A program made the translations under genes and the position numbers. Below the pieces are notes generated by a model. It ran no database searches. It saw only the letters and a program-made list of their open reading frames with translations, and was not told the origin of the DNA. 64,000 nt of DNA. It comes from Alistipes dispar. GTDB lineage: Bacteria; Bacteroidota; Bacteroidia; Bacteroidales; Rikenellaceae. The stretch is taken from contig NZ_AP019736.1 of assembly GCF_006542685.1 (NCBI RefSeq), positions 2,282,001 through 2,346,000 on the forward strand. The letters are read 5' to 3'. Positions 1-8,952 of the stretch are shown here, one piece after another. Numbering within the stretch: position 1 is the first letter of the stretch; the number at the start of each line of letters is the position of its first letter.

Positions 1-60
1 GCCGCAGGCGCCCGCCGCAGCCAGCAGCAGGGCGCAGATCGTGATTCGCAAATATCCCAT
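1..60 (-). CDS. Partial lipoprotein (N-terminus only)
   Basis: The first 20 codons of a minus-strand gene that leaves the window at base 1. They read as a lipoprotein signal peptide: a short charged start (MGYLR), a hydrophobic Leu/Ala core and a Cys at residue 19 within AAGACG, a loose Bacteroidota-type lipobox. A -7 box (CAAATTTA on the plus strand at 69-76, i.e. TAAATTTG) lies just upstream and points into it. The mature protein lies outside the window, so no function can be given. It is divergent from lpxK. Confidence 0.6.
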   Translation of the reverse strand, partial: MGYLRITICALLLAAAGACG

Positions 61-68
61 AGTACGTG

Positions 69-76
69 CAAATTTA
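69..76 (-). promoter_or_regulatory. -7 box of the truncated lipoprotein gene
   Basis: TAAATTTG on the minus strand matches the Bacteroidota -7 consensus TAnnTTTG. It sits 8 nt upstream of the start codon at 60. No clear -33 TTTG was found. Confidence 0.45.
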
Positions 77-146
77 GACAAAAAACGCGGATCCGCGAAT
101 TTTCGTCTCCCTTTTCTGACCGATCCGTGCGTTTTGCGGGCGTTCG

Positions 147-178
147 TTTGGTTTTCCCGGAAAAAGGCGTTACCTTTG
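147..178 (+). promoter_or_regulatory. Promoter of lpxK-punA-ssb
   Basis: TTTG at 147-150 and TACCTTTG at 171-178 with a 20-bp spacer match the Bacteroidota primary-sigma promoter. Transcription would start near 183, giving a leader of about 22 nt and supporting the lpxK start at 206. Confidence 0.75.
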
Positions 179-205
179 AAAAGTTTATATCCAAACCGGA
201 ATAAG

Positions 206-1249
206 ATGCTGAAATGCCTGCTCGCGCCTGTGGCCGTCCTCTATAAAGCGGGGGTGACGTTGCGTCACCGCCTCTTCGACTGGGGCCTTCTCAAGAGCGA
301 GAAGTTCGATATTCCGGTCGTCTGCATCGGCAATATCACCGTCGGCGGCACGGGCAAGACTCCGATGGCCGAGATGGTCGTGGGCTACATGTCCCAGACG
401 CACCGCGTGGCGCTGCTCTCGCGCGGCTACGGCCGCCGCACGAAGGGCTACCGGGAGGTGAGCTGCGATTCGCACTACCGCGACGTGGGCGACGAGCCGT
501 TGCAGATCAAGCTCAAGTTTCCCGAGACGGTGGTGGCCGTCTGCGAGAAGCGGGCCGAGGGCATCCGCCGCATCCGAGCCGAACACCCCGGGGTGGACCT
601 CATCGTCATGGACGACGGCTTCCAGCACCGCTACGTGGAGCCGAAGGTCAATATCGTGATGATCGACGCCACGCGGCCCGTGCAGCACGACCGCATGCTG
701 CCGCTGGGGACGCTGCGCGATCTGCCCGAACAACTACACCGTGCGCACTACTTCATCGTCACGAAGTGCCCCGAGCGGATGGCGCCGATCGACCGCCGCA
801 TCCTGCGCAAGGTCCTGATCCAAGTGGCCTACCAGCGGGTCTATTTCACCCGTTTCGAGAGTTTCATGCCTCAGCCGCTCTATGCCGGCGAGGCCGCTCC
901 GGAGCCGCTGACGCACGGCCGGCAGGTCATCGCCCTCTCGGGCATCGGCAATCCGAAGCCCTTTTTGCAGTCGCTCCGCGAGCGCTACGAGGTCGTGGCC
1001 GAGATGACGCTCGACGATCACCACGTCTATAAGGTCCGCGACATGCATGCGCTCGAGGCGCTGCTGTCCGAGCATCCGGGCGCGGTGATCGTGACGACCG
1101 AGAAGGACGCCGTGAAGATGACCCGCCGGGAGAAGGTCCCCGAGGCGGTCCGCCGCACGCTCTATTACCAACCGATCAATATTTCGTTCATAGAGGATTC
1201 GGCAACGGATTTTCTGCAAAAACTGGAAGAAGATGTTAGAGGAAATTAA
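206..1249 (+). CDS. lpxK: Tetraacyldisaccharide 4'-kinase LpxK
   Basis: LpxK phosphorylates the 4' position of the tetraacyldisaccharide lipid A precursor at the inner face of the cytoplasmic membrane, using ATP. The 347-residue product has a membrane-proximal N-terminus and a P-loop GGTGKTP in the context IGNITVGGTGKTP near residues 45-57, followed by SRGYGR and DDGFQHR, all typical of the family. The frame is open from position 41, but the ATG at 206 is preferred because a good promoter lies at 147-178 and the extra upstream residues are not family-like. The 3' end overlaps the following phosphorylase gene by 17 bp, so the two are probably translationally coupled. Confidence 0.95.
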   Translation: MLKCLLAPVAVLYKAGVTLRHRLFDWGLLKSEKFDIPVVCIGNITVGGTGKTPMAEMVVGYMSQTHRVALLSRGYGRRTKGYREVSCDSHYRDVGDEPLQIKLKFPETVVAVCEKRAEGIRRIRAEHPGVDLIVMDDGFQHRYVEPKVNIVMIDATRPVQHDRMLPLGTLRDLPEQLHRAHYFIVTKCPERMAPIDRRILRKVLIQVAYQRVYFTRFESFMPQPLYAGEAAPEPLTHGRQVIALSGIGNPKPFLQSLRERYEVVAEMTLDDHHVYKVRDMHALEALLSEHPGAVIVTTEKDAVKMTRREKVPEAVRRTLYYQPINISFIEDSATDFLQKLEEDVRGN

Positions 1250-2042
1250 GAAAACCGCCGCGTTCATCCGGTCCGCGACCGGAGATTTCGCACCCGAGGT
1301 GGGCATCGTGCTCGGCACGGGGCTGGGCGATTTCGCCGACCGGATCGAGACGCGCCATGCGCTCGACTACAAGGATATTCCCGGCTTCCCCGTCTCGACG
1401 GTCGAGGGGCACAAGGGACGTCTGATTTTCGGCGAGGCGGGCGGCCGCCGCGTCGTGGCCATGCAGGGACGGTTCCACTACTATGAAGGCTATACGATGG
1501 AGCAGGTGACCTTCCCGATCCGCGTCATGCGGCTGCTCGGCATCCGCTTCCTGTTCGTCTCGAACGCCTCGGGCGGCATCAATGCATCGTTCCGCACGGG
1601 CGACCTGATGGTCATCACCGACCATATCAACCTGATGCCCAATCCGCTGATCGGGCCCAACATGGCCGAACTGGGTCCCCGTTTCCCGGACATGCACAAC
1701 TGCTACGACAAGGCGTTGATCGCCTCGGCGACGAAGATCGCCGGGGAGGAGGGGATCAAGCTCCAGTACGGCGTCTATGTCGGCGGCACGGGCCCCACGT
1801 TCGAAACGCAGGCCGAGTACCGCTATTTCAAGGCCATCGGCGGCGATGCCGCGGGCATGTCCACCGTGCCGGAGGTGATCGTGGCGCGTCACATGTCGGT
1901 TCCCGTCTTCGGCGTCTCGGTCATCACGAACTGCGGCCTGTCGGACGAGGCGGGCGACCACGAGGACGTGCAGCGCCAGGGCCGGAAGGCGGGCGTGAAG
2001 ATGCAGACGCTCTTTTTGCGAATGATCGAAAATCTGGAATGA
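1233..2042 (+). CDS. punA: Purine nucleoside phosphorylase
   Basis: Cleaves purine (deoxy)ribonucleosides with phosphate to give free base and (deoxy)ribose-1-phosphate, a cytosolic salvage step. The 269-residue protein has the trimeric PNP (NP-II) signature elements in order: GTGLGD near residue 28, GHKGRL, QGRFHYYEGY, SNASGGIN, GTGPTFET and GMSTVPE. Length matches the trimeric class. The start overlaps the lpxK 3' end, and ssb follows 4 bp after the stop, so all three genes appear to share one transcript. The gene could also be called deoD by homology to some annotations, but the sequence is of the PunA type. Confidence 0.95.
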   Translation: MLEEIKKTAAFIRSATGDFAPEVGIVLGTGLGDFADRIETRHALDYKDIPGFPVSTVEGHKGRLIFGEAGGRRVVAMQGRFHYYEGYTMEQVTFPIRVMRLLGIRFLFVSNASGGINASFRTGDLMVITDHINLMPNPLIGPNMAELGPRFPDMHNCYDKALIASATKIAGEEGIKLQYGVYVGGTGPTFETQAEYRYFKAIGGDAAGMSTVPEVIVARHMSVPVFGVSVITNCGLSDEAGDHEDVQRQGRKAGVKMQTLFLRMIENLE

Positions 2043-2046
2043 TATT

Positions 2047-2580
2047 ATGGTAAACAAGGTGATTCTGGTGGGCAACGTGGGCATCGACCCCGAGGTCCGC
2101 ACGCTCGAAGGCGGCGCGAAGGTCGCCCGTGTCCGGCTGGCTACGACCGAGCGGCTGTACGACCGTGCGTCGAACGAGACGAAAGAGCATACCGAGTGGC
2201 ACACGATCACGCTGTGGCGCGGCCTCGCGGATGTCGTGGACCGCTATGTGCGCAAGGGCACGCAGCTCTATATCGAGGGCCGTCTGCGCACCCGCGAGTG
2301 GATGGACAAGGACAACAACAAGCGTTATACGACCGAGATTCTGGCCGACACGATGAATCTGCTGGGCCGCCGCAGCGATAATCCCGCTTCGGACGGCGCC
2401 GCTCCGGGTTACGGAGCGCAGGGGCAGGGGCAGGGGTCCTCCTACGGCCAGCAGGGCGGGGGATACCAGCAGGGCGGCTATGCGCAGCCGCAGCAGCCGC
2501 GTCCCGCCGCGGCTCCCCAGCCGCAGCAGCCGGCCGCACCTTCGGTCCCGGCCGACGATCCCGACGATTTGCCGTTCTGA
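2047..2580 (+). CDS. ssb: Single-stranded DNA-binding protein
   Basis: Binds single-stranded DNA during replication, recombination and repair. The 177-residue protein starts MVNKVILVGNVGIDPEVR, the OB-fold signature of bacterial SSB, and keeps the WHTI...WRG and GRL(R)TREW segments. Residues from about 115 form a low-complexity Gly/Gln/Pro-rich linker. It ends in DPDDLPF, the acidic tip with terminal Phe that recruits partner proteins. It is the last gene of the lpxK-punA-ssb run and is followed by a strong terminator. Confidence 0.96.
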   Translation: MVNKVILVGNVGIDPEVRTLEGGAKVARVRLATTERLYDRASNETKEHTEWHTITLWRGLADVVDRYVRKGTQLYIEGRLRTREWMDKDNNKRYTTEILADTMNLLGRRSDNPASDGAAPGYGAQGQGQGSSYGQQGGGYQQGGYAQPQQPRPAAAPQPQQPAAPSVPADDPDDLPF

Positions 2581-2742
2581 CCGGACTCTCCCGGCCTGTG
2601 CGCCGGCCGTCGGGCCGTGCTGCGGGCGGTCCTGCGTTCGCACCGCATCTGTTGCCGTTCGGGACGCCGCCGGTCCGCAGCGATCCTGCTCCGCAGGAGG
2701 CTGTGCCGCGCCGCCGCGGGCGATCCGCATCCCGTTCATCCG

Positions 2743-2786
2743 AAAGGGCTCCGTTTCGCTTCAAGCGAAACGGAGCCCTTTTTTTC
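2743..2786. terminator. Bidirectional intrinsic terminator
   Basis: A perfect 18-bp stem (2743-2760 with 2764-2781, 3-nt loop) flanked by a T-run at 2778-2785 on the plus strand. It ends the ssb transcript and can also stop the convergent radical SAM gene. The 160 bp between ssb and this hairpin are GC-rich and hold no convincing gene. Confidence 0.85.
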
Positions 2787-2849
2787 CGTGGTGGCGGCGC
2801 CCTCCCTGTGCGTCCGGTTTTACGGCCGGTCCCGTCACGGAGTTTTCGG

Positions 2850-3746
2850 TCAGAGGTGTCCGATTCCCTGCCGGTATCCGGTCAGATCGGCTTCGGTCAG
2901 GGAGGCGAGCGCTTCGTCGATGCGTCCGATCATCCGTACCCGGTCTTCCGGCAGCCGCCCGAACAGCGGCACGGCGTTGGAGACCGTGTTGGCCGAGATC
3001 GTGACGGGAACGGTCAGCTCCTTCAGAAACGTGCGCAGTTCCTCGAGCCGCTCCCGTTCGCTCATCGGGACGAACCGCCCGGCTTCGATCTCCCGCATCA
3101 GCGGCGTGTCGGGAAAGAGCGTCAGCGACACGATTCCGACGATATAGGGGTGGAGCCGGTTGAAGAGTGTCGCCGTCGCATGGGCCGCCCGTGTGCCGTT
3201 GCCGGCCCCGGCCAGTCCGGTCATGTAGGTAAGGTAGTATTCGATGCCCGCCTCGTCGAGTCTGCGGCACGCTTCGAGCGCTTCGGCCGCGGTCGTTCCC
3301 TTGTTCATGAAGGCCAGCGAGGCGTCGTCGCCGCTCTCCGTGCCGATGCTGATGCCCGTGATGCCGCGCGCCCGCAGTTCGCGCAGCTCCGCGGTGCTCT
3401 TTTGCAGAATGTCGCTTACGCGGGCGAACATGCCGATCGTCCGTACCTTCGGCAGAAAGTCGCGGATGCGGTCGGCGAGCCGGATGAGTCTTCCGGCGCT
3501 CAGCACGAAGGGGTTGGCGCCGACGAGGAAGACCCGCCGGGCCCGCGGCTGATAGCGGGCGACGATCCGCAGATCGGCCTCGACCTCCTCCGCCGGGGAG
3601 ATCCGGAAGCGGAGGTCGCCGTAGAGCGAACAGAATTTGCAGGCGTGGTGCGTGCAGCCGACCGTGACTTGCAGCAGTACCGAGCGGGCCTCGAAGGGCG
3701 GCCGCCAGATTGTCCCCGTGAAGTGGAGGGATTCGGATTCTTTCAT
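2850..3746 (-). CDS. Radical SAM protein
   Basis: Predicted 298-residue radical S-adenosylmethionine enzyme. The cluster motif is near the N-terminus: C31, C36 and C39 in GCTHHACKFC, a CX4CX2C spacing rather than the classical CX3CX2C; I recall a similar spacing in a COG1032-like subgroup. A barrel follows with the SIGTESGDD segment typical of the SAM-binding region. No B12-binding or TRAM domain is evident, and the substrate is unknown. The ATG at 3746 is chosen because MKESESLHF starts family-like sequence; upstream codons in the frame overlap promoter-like DNA. It is divergent from the HxlR-type regulator, which could control it. Confidence 0.8.
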   Translation of the reverse strand: MKESESLHFTGTIWRPPFEARSVLLQVTVGCTHHACKFCSLYGDLRFRISPAEEVEADLRIVARYQPRARRVFLVGANPFVLSAGRLIRLADRIRDFLPKVRTIGMFARVSDILQKSTAELRELRARGITGISIGTESGDDASLAFMNKGTTAAEALEACRRLDEAGIEYYLTYMTGLAGAGNGTRAAHATATLFNRLHPYIVGIVSLTLFPDTPLMREIEAGRFVPMSERERLEELRTFLKELTVPVTISANTVSNAVPLFGRLPEDRVRMIGRIDEALASLTEADLTGYRQGIGHL

Positions 3747-3866
3747 CGTTTTTCCTATTTTTGCAGGCCGCAAGATAGTCCGGATTCCGCTTCCGCACAA
3801 GAGCTTATCCGGCCGTTAGCGGCTTACGCGCGTGTTAGTTTTTGTGGAAACGAACCGGTTGAGACG

Positions 3867-4199
3867 ATGAAAAAAAACGAAAAAAATCCGCCCCGTCCTA
3901 CGCTTTCGCCGGCCTGTGCCCTGATCGGACGCTTCGGCAGCCGTTGGGCGCTGCTCGTGCTGCTGACGCTTCACGAAGGCGGCGTGCTGCGCTTCGGAGA
4001 GCTGGTCCGGGCGGTTCCCGGCGGCATCTCCGAACGGATGCTCTCCGCCGCTCTTCGCGATCTGGAACGGGCCGGACTGGTCGCACGGAGGGTCTATCCC
4101 GAAGTCCCGCCGCGGGTGGAGTATGCGACGACCCCGAAAACGGAGTCGCTGATGCCGATTCTGCGGCAGTTGCTCGACTGGGCGCGCGAGAATGCGTAG
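3867..4199 (+). CDS. HxlR-family transcriptional regulator
   Basis: A 110-residue winged-helix DNA-binding protein. Residues 12-100 match the HxlR pattern: CALIGRFGSRWALLVL near the N-terminus, then LRFGELVRAVPGGISERMLSAALRDLERAGLV (recognition helix) and the wing RVYPEVPPRVEYATT. Unusually, the conserved Cys is present in PACALIG but the rest of the N-terminal sensing region is minimal. These proteins usually bind as dimers near their own or a divergent gene; here the divergent neighbour is the radical SAM gene. The inducer cannot be told. The ATG at 3867 gives the normal family length. Confidence 0.88.
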   Translation: MKKNEKNPPRPTLSPACALIGRFGSRWALLVLLTLHEGGVLRFGELVRAVPGGISERMLSAALRDLERAGLVARRVYPEVPPRVEYATTPKTESLMPILRQLLDWARENA

Positions 4200-4229
4200 C
4201 GGTCCGCACCGCACTCCGGAGATGAGAAA

Positions 4230-4259
4230 GCCCCTGCCGGAAATTTATCCGGCAGGGGC
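4230..4259. terminator. Hairpin between convergent genes
   Basis: An 11-bp GC-rich stem (4230-4240 with 4249-4259) with an 8-nt AT loop. It lies 31 bp after the HxlR gene and about 100 bp after the convergent GH2 gene. The minus-strand exit is CTTTCTCATC, partly T-rich; the plus-strand exit lacks a T-run. Confidence 0.6.
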
Positions 4260-4360
4260 GGAAAATCCGTAAGGGCGGCGGAGACTCTGCTGCGCGGCCC
4301 GTCCGGCGGCGTTCCGTGCGGTGCGGCACGGCGCACCGTCCCGGTCGTTCCGGCGGCCGT

Positions 4361-6868
4361 TTACCGCTGCGTTGCGGCTTCGCTCCGGATTTCGACCGTC
4401 GCTTTCTTCAGGCCGGGCGACGTCGCCTTCACCGTTATCGTTCCGGGCCGTTCGGTCGGAGCGATCACGGCGGTCATCATCCCCGAGAAGAGCTTCATGC
4501 GGGGCCGCTGGAACGGTTCGAGCGAGGCGGGGTTGCCGTTGGCTCCCGCGCGGTAGTACCCCGCTCCGGTGACCTCGAACCGGATTTCGTTGTCGGCCAG
4601 CGGGCAGGGCGTGCCCTGACGGTCTTCGACGCGGACCGTCACGAACGCATAGTCCTTGCCGTCGGCCGCGATGACCGTCCGGTCGGCTTCGAGCACGATG
4701 CGGTACGGCTCGCCCGCCGTGCGAATCTCCCGCTCCGCCACGGCGTTGCCCTCTTCGTCGTAGGCCACGGCCTTCACCGTGCCGGGTTCGTAGCGCGTAT
4801 CCATCCACATGAGCCGGTAGCGCCGCTGCCGTTTGAGGTCCGCCGCCGAAACCGAATCGGCGCTGTTGTCTATCGTCACGCCGGTGTCTTTCCGTCTCCG
4901 GCCCTGGCTCCTGCCGTTGATGAACAGTTCGGCTTCGGGGTAGTTCGTGTAGATGAATACGGGGGTGACTTCGCCTTCGCGTCCCTTCCAGTTCCAGTGG
5001 GGCAGTATGTGGAGCGTTTCGGCTTCGGGGTTCCACTTGCTGCGGTAGAGCCAGTAGCGGTCCTTGGGTATGCCCGCCAGGTCGATGATGCCGAAGAGCG
5101 ACGAGTGGCTCGGCCAGTCGGAGTAGTAGGGGGTGGGTTCGCCCAGGTAGTCGAATCCGGTCCAGACGAATTCGCCCATGCAGTAGGGGCGGTCGTCGTG
5201 CTGGATGAAGTCGTCCTCGGGCAGATTCGACCATCCGCAGTGCTCCACGTCGTACGACGACGCCTGGTGGTCGTCGTAGCGGGGCATCGAACGGCGCACG
5301 ACCGGGAATTTGTAGATGCCGCGCGAGCTGATCGTCGAGGCGGTTTCGCTGCCGAGGATCATCTCCTGCGGGAGTCTTAGGTAGTTCCGTGCGTACAGAT
5401 GCGGCCGGTAATTGAATCCCGGAATGTCCATCACCGCGGCCATGTTGTTCGCCGTCACGGCGTCGGGGGCGTCCATGCCCTGCGTCACGGGGCGCGTGGG
5501 GTCTTCGCGGTGGCAGATATTCTGGAGCCGGAGGGAGAGTTTCGGGCCCCGGTCTCCGTTCCATTGATCGGGCACTTCGTTGCCTATGCACCACATCACG
5601 ACGCTCGGGTTGTTGCGGAACCGGCGGACGAGGTTCACCAGATCGCGCTCGGCCCATTGGCCGAACTCCTTGTGGTAGCCGTTTTCGACCTTCTTCGTCT
5701 CCCACTCGTCGAACGATTCGGCCATGACCATCATGCCCGTTTCGTCGCATATTTCGATCAGCTCCGGTGCCGGCATGTTGTGCGAGGTGCGTATGGCGTT
5801 GCAGCCCATCTCCTTCAGCAGCCGGATCCGGTGCCGGATCGCCGACTCGTTCACGATGCCGCCCAGCGGTCCGAGGTCGTGGTGGAGACAGACGCCCCGG
5901 AATTTCAGCGGCTTGCCGTTCAGCCGGAATCCTTCGCCCTGCACGGCTTCGACCGTGCGGATGCCGAACACGGTGACGTAGCGGTCCTTCAGCTCGCCGC
6001 CTTCGTAGATCTCCGAAGTCGAGGTGTAGAGCGCCGGAGTGTCGGGCGACCAGAGCGCGGGGCGGTCGATCGTGAACTCCTGCTCGAAGCAGTGGTCGCC
6101 GAAGTCGGCTCCGGCGGACTGCCTGTGTCGTGCCACGATGCGTCCGGCGGGGTCCGTCACCGCCGTTTCGATCGCATAGTCGGCGGGCGACTTTCCCTGC
6201 GGAACGGCGAGGGCGGTGCACTGCCGGACGCGGGCGGACGCTTCGTCGGCCCGCCGCGTGATGATCTGCGTTCCCCACACCGGGACGTGCGCCTCGTCCG
6301 TTACGATGAGGTGCACGTTGCGGTAGATTCCGGCGCCGGGATACCAGCGCGACGATTCGGGGAGGTTTTCGAGCCGGACGGCCAGCAGATTCTCCCCGCC
6401 GGGGTTCAGCAGGGGCGTGATGTCCGTGTGGAAGGAGTTGTAGCCGTTGGGCCAGCGGATCGCCTCCCGGCCGTTCACGTACACGCGCGCATGGCTCATC
6501 GCGCCGTCGAAGAGGAGCGTGCACCGGCGGCCTTCGTTCCGTTCCGGTACTTCGAAGCGGAGCCTGTACCAGCCCGTGCCGACGAAGGGCAGCCCTCCGG
6601 TCCGTCCGGCGTGTTCCACGGCCTGCGTCTGGCCGTCCTGCGCGATGGCCGTGTGCTGGAGATCGTTTCCTGCGCTGAACGGACCGTAGATGGCCCAGTC
6701 GTGCGGTACGGTCACCTCCTGCCACCGGGAGTCGTCGTACGACGGTTCGGCGAATGCCGGGGCGTCGTCGCGTGTGAAACGCCATCCTTTTTCGAGCAAC
6801 CGTTCGGTGCGTACCTGCGCCTGCAACCCTATCGGGAGCAGCAGGAGCATCCATACGAATCTTTTCAT
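4361..6868 (-). CDS. Secreted GH2 beta-galactosidase-type glycosidase
   Basis: An 835-residue glycoside hydrolase family 2 enzyme, probably a periplasmic beta-galactosidase. Residues 1-18 form a Sec signal peptide ending in LQAQ. The jelly-roll sugar-binding domain, Ig-like domain and TIM barrel follow. The acid/base is E431 in MWCIGNEVPD and the probable nucleophile is E508 in ILGSETAST; GEFVWTGFDYLGEP comes later in the barrel. The C-terminal ~200 residues resemble the DUF4982 and Ig-like tail of Bacteroides GH2 enzymes. The substrate (for example host or plant galactoside) cannot be read from sequence, and no SusC/SusD genes are near, so it is not in a classical polysaccharide utilisation locus. 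Confidence 0.9.
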   Translation of the reverse strand: MKRFVWMLLLLPIGLQAQVRTERLLEKGWRFTRDDAPAFAEPSYDDSRWQEVTVPHDWAIYGPFSAGNDLQHTAIAQDGQTQAVEHAGRTGGLPFVGTGWYRLRFEVPERNEGRRCTLLFDGAMSHARVYVNGREAIRWPNGYNSFHTDITPLLNPGGENLLAVRLENLPESSRWYPGAGIYRNVHLIVTDEAHVPVWGTQIITRRADEASARVRQCTALAVPQGKSPADYAIETAVTDPAGRIVARHRQSAGADFGDHCFEQEFTIDRPALWSPDTPALYTSTSEIYEGGELKDRYVTVFGIRTVEAVQGEGFRLNGKPLKFRGVCLHHDLGPLGGIVNESAIRHRIRLLKEMGCNAIRTSHNMPAPELIEICDETGMMVMAESFDEWETKKVENGYHKEFGQWAERDLVNLVRRFRNNPSVVMWCIGNEVPDQWNGDRGPKLSLRLQNICHREDPTRPVTQGMDAPDAVTANNMAAVMDIPGFNYRPHLYARNYLRLPQEMILGSETASTISSRGIYKFPVVRRSMPRYDDHQASSYDVEHCGWSNLPEDDFIQHDDRPYCMGEFVWTGFDYLGEPTPYYSDWPSHSSLFGIIDLAGIPKDRYWLYRSKWNPEAETLHILPHWNWKGREGEVTPVFIYTNYPEAELFINGRSQGRRRKDTGVTIDNSADSVSAADLKRQRRYRLMWMDTRYEPGTVKAVAYDEEGNAVAEREIRTAGEPYRIVLEADRTVIAADGKDYAFVTVRVEDRQGTPCPLADNEIRFEVTGAGYYRAGANGNPASLEPFQRPRMKLFSGMMTAVIAPTERPGTITVKATSPGLKKATVEIRSEAATQR

Positions 6869-6966
6869 CGTTTCGTGCGATATGTGGGTGAGTCTTTTCC
6901 GCCCGTTCCGCCGGATTCGGGGGCTCCGTTCCGTGCCGTAGGGGCGTCCGGGCTTTTCCGGCCGCT

Positions 6967-6998
6967 CCAATATAGGCGTTTTCCGCGGAAAAAACAAA
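6967..6998 (-). promoter_or_regulatory. Promoter of the GH2 gene
   Basis: On the minus strand, TTTG (CAAA at 6995-6998) and TATATTGG (6967-6974), separated by 20 bp, resemble the TTTG / TAnnTTTG pair with one mismatch. The predicted leader is about 95 nt. Confidence 0.55.
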
Positions 6999-7041
6999 TC
7001 CGGAATTTCGCGGAAGAGTTGCCGGTTCCGTGAATTTTCCG

Positions 7042-7049
7042 TATATTCG
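7042..7049 (+). promoter_or_regulatory. -7 box of the thioesterase gene
   Basis: TATATTCG differs from TAnnTTTG at one position and lies 36 bp before the first ATG at 7086. The -33 element is not clear. Confidence 0.4.
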
Positions 7050-7085
7050 GCAGACAGTTCCGCTCCGGCAGGGCGGAACGGGACA

Positions 7086-7592
7086 ATGATTCGGACCGAT
7101 ATGAAACGCATTACGAATCCCTGGCGGGGAATGGAAGGGTATCGCTGCTACGGCTGCGATCCGCACAGCGAACAGGGACTCCGCATGGAGTTCTACGAGG
7201 ACGGCGAGGAGATCGTGAGCGTCTGGCATCCCCGTCCGGAGTTTCAGGGATGGGTGGATACGCTTCACGGAGGCGTCCAGGCGACGCTGGCCGACGAGAT
7301 CAGCAGTTGGGTCGTCTTCCGCAAGTTCCGGACCAGCGGCGTCACCTCGCGGATGGAGGTGCGTTACCACAAGCCGATCCGGACCTCCGACGAGCGTGTC
7401 GTGCTGCGTGCCGCCGTGCGGCAGCAGCGGCGCAACCTGGTCGAAATCGGCGTGCGGATCTTCGACGGCGCCGGGACGCTCTGCACCGAGGCGACCTGTC
7501 TCTACTTCCTTTTTCCGAAGGAACGGGCGCGCACGGAGTTCCATTTCTGCGATTGCGGCGTCGCAGACGAGGAGACGGACCCGCTGCAATAG
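7086..7592 (+). CDS. PaaI-type hotdog thioesterase
   Basis: A 168-residue hotdog-fold protein, probably hydrolysing an acyl-CoA or another thioester. Residues 45-75 contain the family core GWVDTLHGGVQATLADEISSW, where HGG and the Asp/Glu after it form the catalytic helix. The N-terminus carries CYGCDPHSEQGL, a motif of DUF4442/PaaI proteins with a Cys pair. Codon 6 (ATG at 7101, MKRITNP) is an equally plausible start. It is divergent from the GH2 gene and followed 70 bp later by a beta-propeller lipoprotein gene. The substrate is unknown. Confidence 0.85.
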   Translation: MIRTDMKRITNPWRGMEGYRCYGCDPHSEQGLRMEFYEDGEEIVSVWHPRPEFQGWVDTLHGGVQATLADEISSWVVFRKFRTSGVTSRMEVRYHKPIRTSDERVVLRAAVRQQRRNLVEIGVRIFDGAGTLCTEATCLYFLFPKERARTEFHFCDCGVADEETDPLQ

Positions 7593-7662
7593 CCTCCGTG
7601 TCCGTCGTCCCGGCTCTTCCGCCTTCCCGTTCCGCTTGACCGCTTTTTTGTTCGGCGATCTT

Positions 7663-8757
7663 ATGATTGGACGTATTGTTGCGTGTTTGTCGTTATGCGC
7701 TCTTGCCGCCTGCGTTTCCGGACGGGAGGAGCGGATCGTCTGCGACCGTGTGCTGACTTTCGGGGAGGAGCCTTCGCCGTCGATTCCGGATCGGATCCGT
7801 CGGGTGGATTTCCTGCCGCTGGAGTTTTCCGAAGCCGCGGCGTTCCGGCGCGCCGATAAATTGCTGTTCCGGAACGGGCTGATCTATGTCGGCGACTTCG
7901 GAAGCCGCAAGATCGTGGCCTACGACATGGCGGGCCGCGTGTCGTTCGTCATTCACCGGCACGGCCGGGGTCCCGGAGAGTATCTGGAGATGAAGAGTTT
8001 CACGGCCGACGACCGGAATGTCTATGTCGTCGATAACGCCTCCCGCCGGGTGCTGCTCTACGACTGCCGTACCGGAGTGTTCCGGGAGTCGAAGCCGCTG
8101 CCGGTCGTCGCCTGGGACATCGAGGCGTTGCATAACGGGGATTTCATTCTGGCGTTCAGCCCTCTGACCGGGGGCACGCTGTCCGAATCCCAGCCGAATT
8201 ACAGGCTTTTCGTCACCGATTCGGATTTTGCCGTCAAACGCCGCCTGTTCGCGTTCGATCCCGGTTACAGCGAACCGCTCGGCCGGCCGACCTATTTTTC
8301 GGTATCCGGCGACAGCCTCGTTTTCAGCTCGTTCTGGTTCGACGGATTCACGGTGTTCGACCGCCGCGATGCCGTCGGGTTCCGCCATGTGGCCATCGAC
8401 TTCGCTCGCGGGATTCCCGGGAAGTACCGCCAGGATCGGGATGTCGTGCTCGACGGGCCGTATCGGTATCCGGTTGCCGTTCCCGTACTTTGCGGCGATT
8501 ACGTGGCGGTCGATGTCCGCTGCGGCGAATACCTGGACACCTATCTGTTCGATCCTGCGGCCGACGCCTTTATCGGCAATTCGGAGACGGGTGCGTATCT
8601 CTTTCCGCCCGTCGCCGTGTTCGAGGGGCGTTTCGTGGCTCTTCTGCCGGGCAGCTCGTATGCGAATCTCGTTGAGGAGGGGTTTCCGCGCGCTCCGGAT
8701 GCCGTCGAACGGAATCTGAACGAGGACGGCAACCTGCTGCTGTTTTACGGTATGTGA
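7663..8757 (+). CDS. 6-bladed beta-propeller lipoprotein
   Basis: A 364-residue exported lipoprotein. The signal peptide MIGRIVACLSLCALAAC ends in a lipobox with Cys17. The mature part has blade-like repeats, including GDFGSRKIVAYDMAGRVSF and the hallmark HGRGPGEY of the Bacteroidota 6-bladed beta-propeller family (PF17170, formerly DUF4934). These proteins are common and mostly uncharacterised, usually anchored in the outer membrane. The ATG at 7663 was chosen because it begins the signal peptide; the frame is open upstream but without signal. No partner genes indicate its job. Confidence 0.85.
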   Translation: MIGRIVACLSLCALAACVSGREERIVCDRVLTFGEEPSPSIPDRIRRVDFLPLEFSEAAAFRRADKLLFRNGLIYVGDFGSRKIVAYDMAGRVSFVIHRHGRGPGEYLEMKSFTADDRNVYVVDNASRRVLLYDCRTGVFRESKPLPVVAWDIEALHNGDFILAFSPLTGGTLSESQPNYRLFVTDSDFAVKRRLFAFDPGYSEPLGRPTYFSVSGDSLVFSSFWFDGFTVFDRRDAVGFRHVAIDFARGIPGKYRQDRDVVLDGPYRYPVAVPVLCGDYVAVDVRCGEYLDTYLFDPAADAFIGNSETGAYLFPPVAVFEGRFVALLPGSSYANLVEEGFPRAPDAVERNLNEDGNLLLFYGM

Positions 8758-8898
8758 CGGCCGGGCCCGGCGTTCCGCATAACCTTCGCTTTATATGCGT
8801 TTTCGCCCTCCCCCGCGGACGGTGCTTCTTTCCGTTTCCGGTCGTCCGCTGGCGTTCGGAGCCGGGCCGCTTCCGTGCCGGGTGCAGGTCCGGAATGA

Positions 8899-8930
8899 AA
8901 AAGGGAGACCTCTGCGTCTCCCTTTTCCCT
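8899..8930. terminator. Bidirectional terminator
   Basis: An 11-bp stem (8899-8909 with 8916-8926) with A- and T-rich ends, located between the convergent propeller and dCMP deaminase genes. The other bases of the 195-bp gap show no gene. Confidence 0.75.
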
Positions 8931-8952
8931 GTTCTTCGTCTGCCGTTCCGGG

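Noticed and set aside
2598..3798. Long open frames on both strands across 2.6-3.8 kb other than the radical SAM gene.
   Set aside because: They are shadows produced by high GC; the radical SAM frame alone has family motifs.
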